A stretch of DNA of 64,000 bases from contig NZ_JACOPX010000011.1 in NCBI RefSeq assembly GCF_015461835.1, forward strand, positions 186,001-250,000. The letters run 5' to 3'. This DNA comes from Pseudomonas neuropathica (lineage in GTDB: Bacteria; Pseudomonadota; Gammaproteobacteria; Pseudomonadales; Pseudomonadaceae). The notes beneath the pieces were generated by a model. It saw only the letters and a list, made by a program, of their open reading frames with translations, did no database searches and was not told the DNA's origin. A program made the position numbers and the translations under genes. Numbering within the stretch: position 1 is the stretch's first letter; every line of letters begins with the position of its first letter. Shown piece by piece: positions 60,861-64,000 of this stretch.

Positions 60861-60942
60861 TTCGCGAGCAGGTCGAATCGTCGCACCGTCGCTCCCACAT
60901 TTGGAATGCGTTTGCCCCTGTGGGAGCGAGCCTGCTCGCGAA
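60861..60942. repeat. REP inverted repeat after trpC, left arm interrupted
   Basis: The right arm is an intact tgtgggagcgagcctgctcg type copy ending at 60942. The left arm starts ttcgcgagcagg at 60861 but has a short insertion, tcgaatcgtcgcaccg, before cgctcccaca. It may mark the end of the trpGDC transcript. Confidence 0.85.
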
Positions 60943-60988
60943 GGGGCCATCGAAACCGCTAAAGATTTCCATGTTGCCGGAGCCTGTT

Positions 60989-61690
60989 ATGTCGCTGCCA
61001 ACCTCCCTGACCATCGAAGCCGGCCTGCAAGCCGAACAAGACTTGCTGGCCTCGGTCTGCGCCGGCGACGCAGAATTCGGCCTTCTATTCTGGCAACCCA
61101 GCGATCGTGCGTTGGTCATGCCTCGCCGCCTCAATCGCCTCGCCGCGTTCGACCACGCCTGCGAAGTCTCAGCCGCCGCTGGCTGGCCCGTCCTGCTACG
61201 CGAAACCGGTGGCGAGCCCGTCCCGCAATCAGCGGCGACGATCAACATCGCCCTGGTCTATGCACCACCACGCAGCGAAGGCGACCTGAACCGCATCGAA
61301 ACCGGCTACCACCGTCTCTGCGATCCGATCTGTCAGTTGCTGGAGGAGTTGGGCGGCACGTCATCACTTGGCGAAATCGACGGTGCATTCTGCGACGGCC
61401 GTTTCAACGTCAACCTCGACGGCCGCAAAATGGTCGGCACGGCCCAGCGCTGGCGCCAGAGTCAGGGCGGGCAACGTCCGGTGGGCCTGGTGCACGGTGC
61501 GATGCTGATGGATAACGAGCGCGACTCGATGGTCGCGGCGGTCAATCGCTTCAATGAAGCGTGCGGCCTGGAGCAGCGGGTGCGGGCGGAGAGCCACATT
61601 GGCCTGCATGAAAAGTTCAACGCGCCCGGGGCTTTGGCGCGTCTCGATGAACTGTTTCGTTTGATGCTGGCGCAGATCTACAACGCCTGA
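60989..61690 (+). CDS. Lipoate-protein ligase A-like protein
   Basis: The 233-residue protein resembles the LplA/BirA catalytic fold: RETGGEPVPQ corresponds to the R-x-S/T-G-G loop, and NLDGRKMVGTAQRWR to the substrate-binding lysine loop. It is shorter than E. coli LplA and lacks its accessory C-terminal domain, so it may be an LplA2-type ligase, an amidotransferase, or transfer another acyl group. GGAG lies six bases before the ATG at 60989. It stands alone between trpC and the opposite-strand vfr. Confidence 0.8.
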   Translation: MSLPTSLTIEAGLQAEQDLLASVCAGDAEFGLLFWQPSDRALVMPRRLNRLAAFDHACEVSAAAGWPVLLRETGGEPVPQSAATINIALVYAPPRSEGDLNRIETGYHRLCDPICQLLEELGGTSSLGEIDGAFCDGRFNVNLDGRKMVGTAQRWRQSQGGQRPVGLVHGAMLMDNERDSMVAAVNRFNEACGLEQRVRAESHIGLHEKFNAPGALARLDELFRLMLAQIYNA

Positions 61691-61699
61691 CTTTCGGGC

Positions 61700-62344
61700 T
61701 TAGCGCGTACCGAAGACCACCATGGTCTTGCCTTTCACATCGACCAGGTTACGTTCCTCAAGATCCTTGAGTACGCGACCGACCATCTCCCGCGAACAAC
61801 CGACAATCCGGCCGATTTCCTGACGGGTCACCTTGATCTGCATGCCATCCGGGTGTGTCATTGCGTCCGGCTGCTTGCACAACTCCAGCAGGCAGCGCGC
61901 CACTCGGCCGGTCACGTCGAAGAACGCCAGATCGCCGACCTTGCGCGTAGTGTTGCGCAGACGTTGTGCGATTTGTCCGCTGAGCACGTAAAGAATATCT
62001 GGATCCTGTTGCGACAATTCGCGGAACTTGGCGTAGCTGATTTCCGCTGTTTCGCATTCGACCTTGGCCCGCACCCAGGCGCTGCGTTCCTGTTCCTGTC
62101 CCGCTTGCTCGAACAGGCCCAGTTCGCCAATGAAATCCCCGGCGTTGAGGTAAGCGATGATCATCTCCCGACCGTCGTCATCCTCGATCAGGATCGTCAC
62201 AGAACCCTTGATGATGAAGTACAGCGTGTCCGAGCGATCGCCCGCACAGATGATGTTGCTCTTGGCCGCATGGCGACGGCGCTGGCAATGCATCAACAGC
62301 TTGTCGAGATTCTTGATTTTGGATGTGGGGGTAATAGCAACCAT
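61700..62344 (-). CDS. vfr: Cyclic-AMP receptor-like regulator Vfr
   Basis: Vfr is the pseudomonad CRP homologue that controls virulence, type IV pili and quorum sensing with cAMP. The 214-residue protein has the cyclic-nucleotide domain (DTLYFIIKGSVTILIEDDDG, with GDFIGELGLF and the RSAWVRAK phosphate-binding segment) and a C-terminal helix-turn-helix (TRQEIGRIVGCSREMVGRVL). The ATG at 62342-62344 gives the family length; the longer frame adds eight residues. Confidence 0.96.
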   Translation of the reverse strand: MVAITPTSKIKNLDKLLMHCQRRRHAAKSNIICAGDRSDTLYFIIKGSVTILIEDDDGREMIIAYLNAGDFIGELGLFEQAGQEQERSAWVRAKVECETAEISYAKFRELSQQDPDILYVLSGQIAQRLRNTTRKVGDLAFFDVTGRVARCLLELCKQPDAMTHPDGMQIKVTRQEIGRIVGCSREMVGRVLKDLEERNLVDVKGKTMVVFGTR

Positions 62345-62581
62345 GGTTGTATCCCGAAAAGACTGCACGGTTATGTTTGATTTTTTATGAGGCGCTGAAG
62401 GCGGTCGCTACACGGGCTGGCATGGGCGCCAGCGAATTGGCGCCAGCTTAACAGACACTTCGTCGCAAATTCGAGAAATTACCTACAGCGCGCAGGCATC
62501 GTGTCCTAGGAACGTTGCTCGCTGTCCCGGCAAAGCCCTGTGCTAAGCTGGCGACCCTTTTTTTACAGTGGAGTCTGGGCG

Positions 62582-63004
62582 ATGAAGGCACGCATCCAAT
62601 GGGCTGGCGAAGCCATGTTCCTCGGCGAATCCGGTAGCGGTCATGTCGTGGTGATGGACGGTCCGCCGGACGCCGGTGGTCGTAATCTGGGTGTTCGTCC
62701 GATGGAAATGCTTCTGCTGGGTGTCGGCGGTTGCAGCAACTTCGACGTGGTCAGCATCCTGAAGAAATCCCGTCAGGCCGTTGAAAGCTGCGAGGCCTTT
62801 CTCGACGCCGAGCGCGCGACCGAAGATCCGAAGGTGTTCACCAAAATCCACATGCATTTCGTGGTCAAGGGCCGTGGCTTGAAAGAAGCTCAGGTCAAGC
62901 GCGCCATTGAACTGTCCGCCGAGAAATACTGCTCCGCTTCGATCATGCTTGGCGCGGCAGGCGTGGCGATCACCCACGACTACGAAATCGTCGAACTCGG
63001 TTGA
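62582..63004 (+). CDS. OsmC family protein (organic hydroperoxide reductase-like)
   Basis: The 140-residue protein has the OsmC/YhfA fold with the two conserved cysteines Cys51 (GVGGCSNFDVV) and Cys117 (AEKYCSASIML). OsmC/Ohr proteins reduce organic peroxides; the YhfA subgroup, which this resembles in size, has an unproven role. The ATG at 62582 gives the conserved N-terminus. It is divergent from vfr across 237 bases. Confidence 0.92.
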   Translation: MKARIQWAGEAMFLGESGSGHVVVMDGPPDAGGRNLGVRPMEMLLLGVGGCSNFDVVSILKKSRQAVESCEAFLDAERATEDPKVFTKIHMHFVVKGRGLKEAQVKRAIELSAEKYCSASIMLGAAGVAITHDYEIVELG

Positions 63005-63241
63005 ACCGACATTCAACTATCATAAACGCAGTGCAGACTCTGACGATCACTCGTTGACGTCTGCATAATGCGCCACTTTTTTCAGGGCAGTGATCGGTCA
63101 GCCGACGGATCAGCCGCTTGAACAGATAACCAAAATCGCCATAGCGAAGAGGTGTTAACCGTCCTACGCAGGTGCGTCGTTCGCACTTGACGGGCATGCT
63201 TGATCACGCGGCCGGGCCGCATACATAGAGAGTTTTTAACG

Positions 63242-64000
63242 GTGAAAAGCAAACTCAAGCTCCACGGGTTCAATAACCTGACAAAGACCTTGAGCTTCAA
63301 CATCTATGACATCTGCTACGCGGAAACCCCGCAAGACCAGCAGGCTTACGTCGAGTACATCAATCAAGAGTACAACGCGAAACGCCTGACGCAGATTCTC
63401 ACAGAAGTTGTCGAGATCATTGGTGCCAACATCCTGAACATTGCCAGTCAGGACTATGAACCTCAGGGCGCCAGCGTCACGATTCTGATTTCTGAAGAGC
63501 CGGTAACCCCGACTGAAAGCCAGATCGAAGAGTCGCCGGGTCCGTTGCCCGAAATTATCCTGGCCCACCTCGACAAGAGTCACATTACGGTGCACACCTA
63601 CCCGGAAATCCATCCGGACGACGGTATTGCAACTTTCCGTGTGGACATCGATGTGTCGACTTGTGGTGTCATTTCACCGCTCAAAGCGCTCAATTTCCTC
63701 ATTCACCAGTTCGATTCGGACATCGTGACTGTGGATTACCGTGTGCGTGGCTTCACCCGTGACGTTGAAGGCAACAAGCACTTCATCGACCACGAGATCA
63801 ATTCGATCCAGAACTACCTTTCTGAAGACACCCGCGACGCGTACCAGATGACTGACGTGAACGTGTACCAGGAAAACCTGTTCCACACCAAAATGCTGCT
63901 GAAGAACTTCGAACTGGACAACTACCTGTTCGGCGACGCCACCAGCAATCTGTCCTCCGAGCAGCGCGTTCAGGTGACCGACCGTGTGAAACACGAAATG
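63242..64000 (+). CDS. speD: S-adenosylmethionine decarboxylase proenzyme SpeD (3' end cut)
   Basis: SpeD makes decarboxylated AdoMet, the aminopropyl donor for spermidine. The visible 253 residues start at a GTG (63242-63244), MKSKLKLHGFNNLTKTLS, and run off the right edge; about 11 residues should be missing. The self-cleavage site that creates the pyruvoyl group is at Ser113 in HLDKSHITVHTYPE. This is the longer, enterobacterial-type proenzyme. About 237 bases upstream hold its promoter but no gene. Confidence 0.95.
   Translation, partial: MKSKLKLHGFNNLTKTLSFNIYDICYAETPQDQQAYVEYINQEYNAKRLTQILTEVVEIIGANILNIASQDYEPQGASVTILISEEPVTPTESQIEESPGPLPEIILAHLDKSHITVHTYPEIHPDDGIATFRVDIDVSTCGVISPLKALNFLIHQFDSDIVTVDYRVRGFTRDVEGNKHFIDHEINSIQNYLSEDTRDAYQMTDVNVYQENLFHTKMLLKNFELDNYLFGDATSNLSSEQRVQVTDRVKHEM

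Overview
The window looks like a chromosomal segment of a Pseudomonas, most probably of the P. fluorescens group. The basis is the gene content and order (pqq genes beside davBA; rpsU-dnaG-rpoD; lptD-surA-pdxA-rsmA-apaG-apaH; split trpE and trpGDC with a GDSL autotransporter between; vfr; speD), the high GC, and two families of REP-type inverted repeats typical of this group. This is gene-order reasoning; no database search was possible. Nearly all the DNA is ordinary core genome.

Layout. 1-6767 (minus): pyrroloquinoline quinone (PQQ) biosynthesis, pqqF-A-B-C-D-E followed by a cut-off S9 peptidase. 6800-9973 (minus): davA and davB (lysine to 5-aminovalerate) with an Lrp/AsnC regulator. 10120-11214 (minus): a HisC-like aminotransferase carrying a Tat signal peptide. 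11404-13712 (minus): a compact type VI secretion cargo cassette (PAAR tip protein, VRR-NUC nuclease, DUF3396 immunity protein), next to a tRNA-Ile(CAU) gene. 14140-22591 (minus): a very large SBP-PAS-GGDEF-EAL protein, then the rpoD-dnaG-rpsU macromolecular synthesis genes. 22791-26677: tsaD, plsY, folB, folK and cca. 26741-31615 (minus): the yeaG-yeaH-ycgB stress operon. 31913-39547 (minus): glpE, apaH, apaG, rsmA, pdxA, surA, lptD. 39678-42134 (plus): amgK-murU cell-wall recycling and djlA. 42273-46441: a DUF3530 protein and a periplasmic-sensor kinase/response regulator pair. 46797-51278 (plus): a polyamine-type ABC transporter, then a 186-bp MITE-like element and an iron-dependent alcohol dehydrogenase. 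52830-60846: rpe-gph-trpE, the esterase autotransporter estA (minus), and trpGDC. 60989-64000: a lipoate-ligase-like protein, vfr, an OsmC protein, and speD running off the end.

How parts work together. The pqq genes make the cofactor for periplasmic dehydrogenases, and a hairpin between pqqA and pqqB probably holds downstream expression below that of the pqqA precursor. The PAAR-nuclease-immunity cassette has the order of a self-contained antibacterial weapon but has no Hcp, VgrG or sheath genes here, so it would depend on a type VI system elsewhere. trpE and trpGDC are physically split but both are preceded by reading frames ending in the same seven residues (ARWRWRA); for trpE this leader is the in-frame 3' end of gph. 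I judge these twin attenuators and the type VI cassette to be the most rewarding places to look. No CRISPR array, prophage, insertion sequence or rRNA operon was seen.
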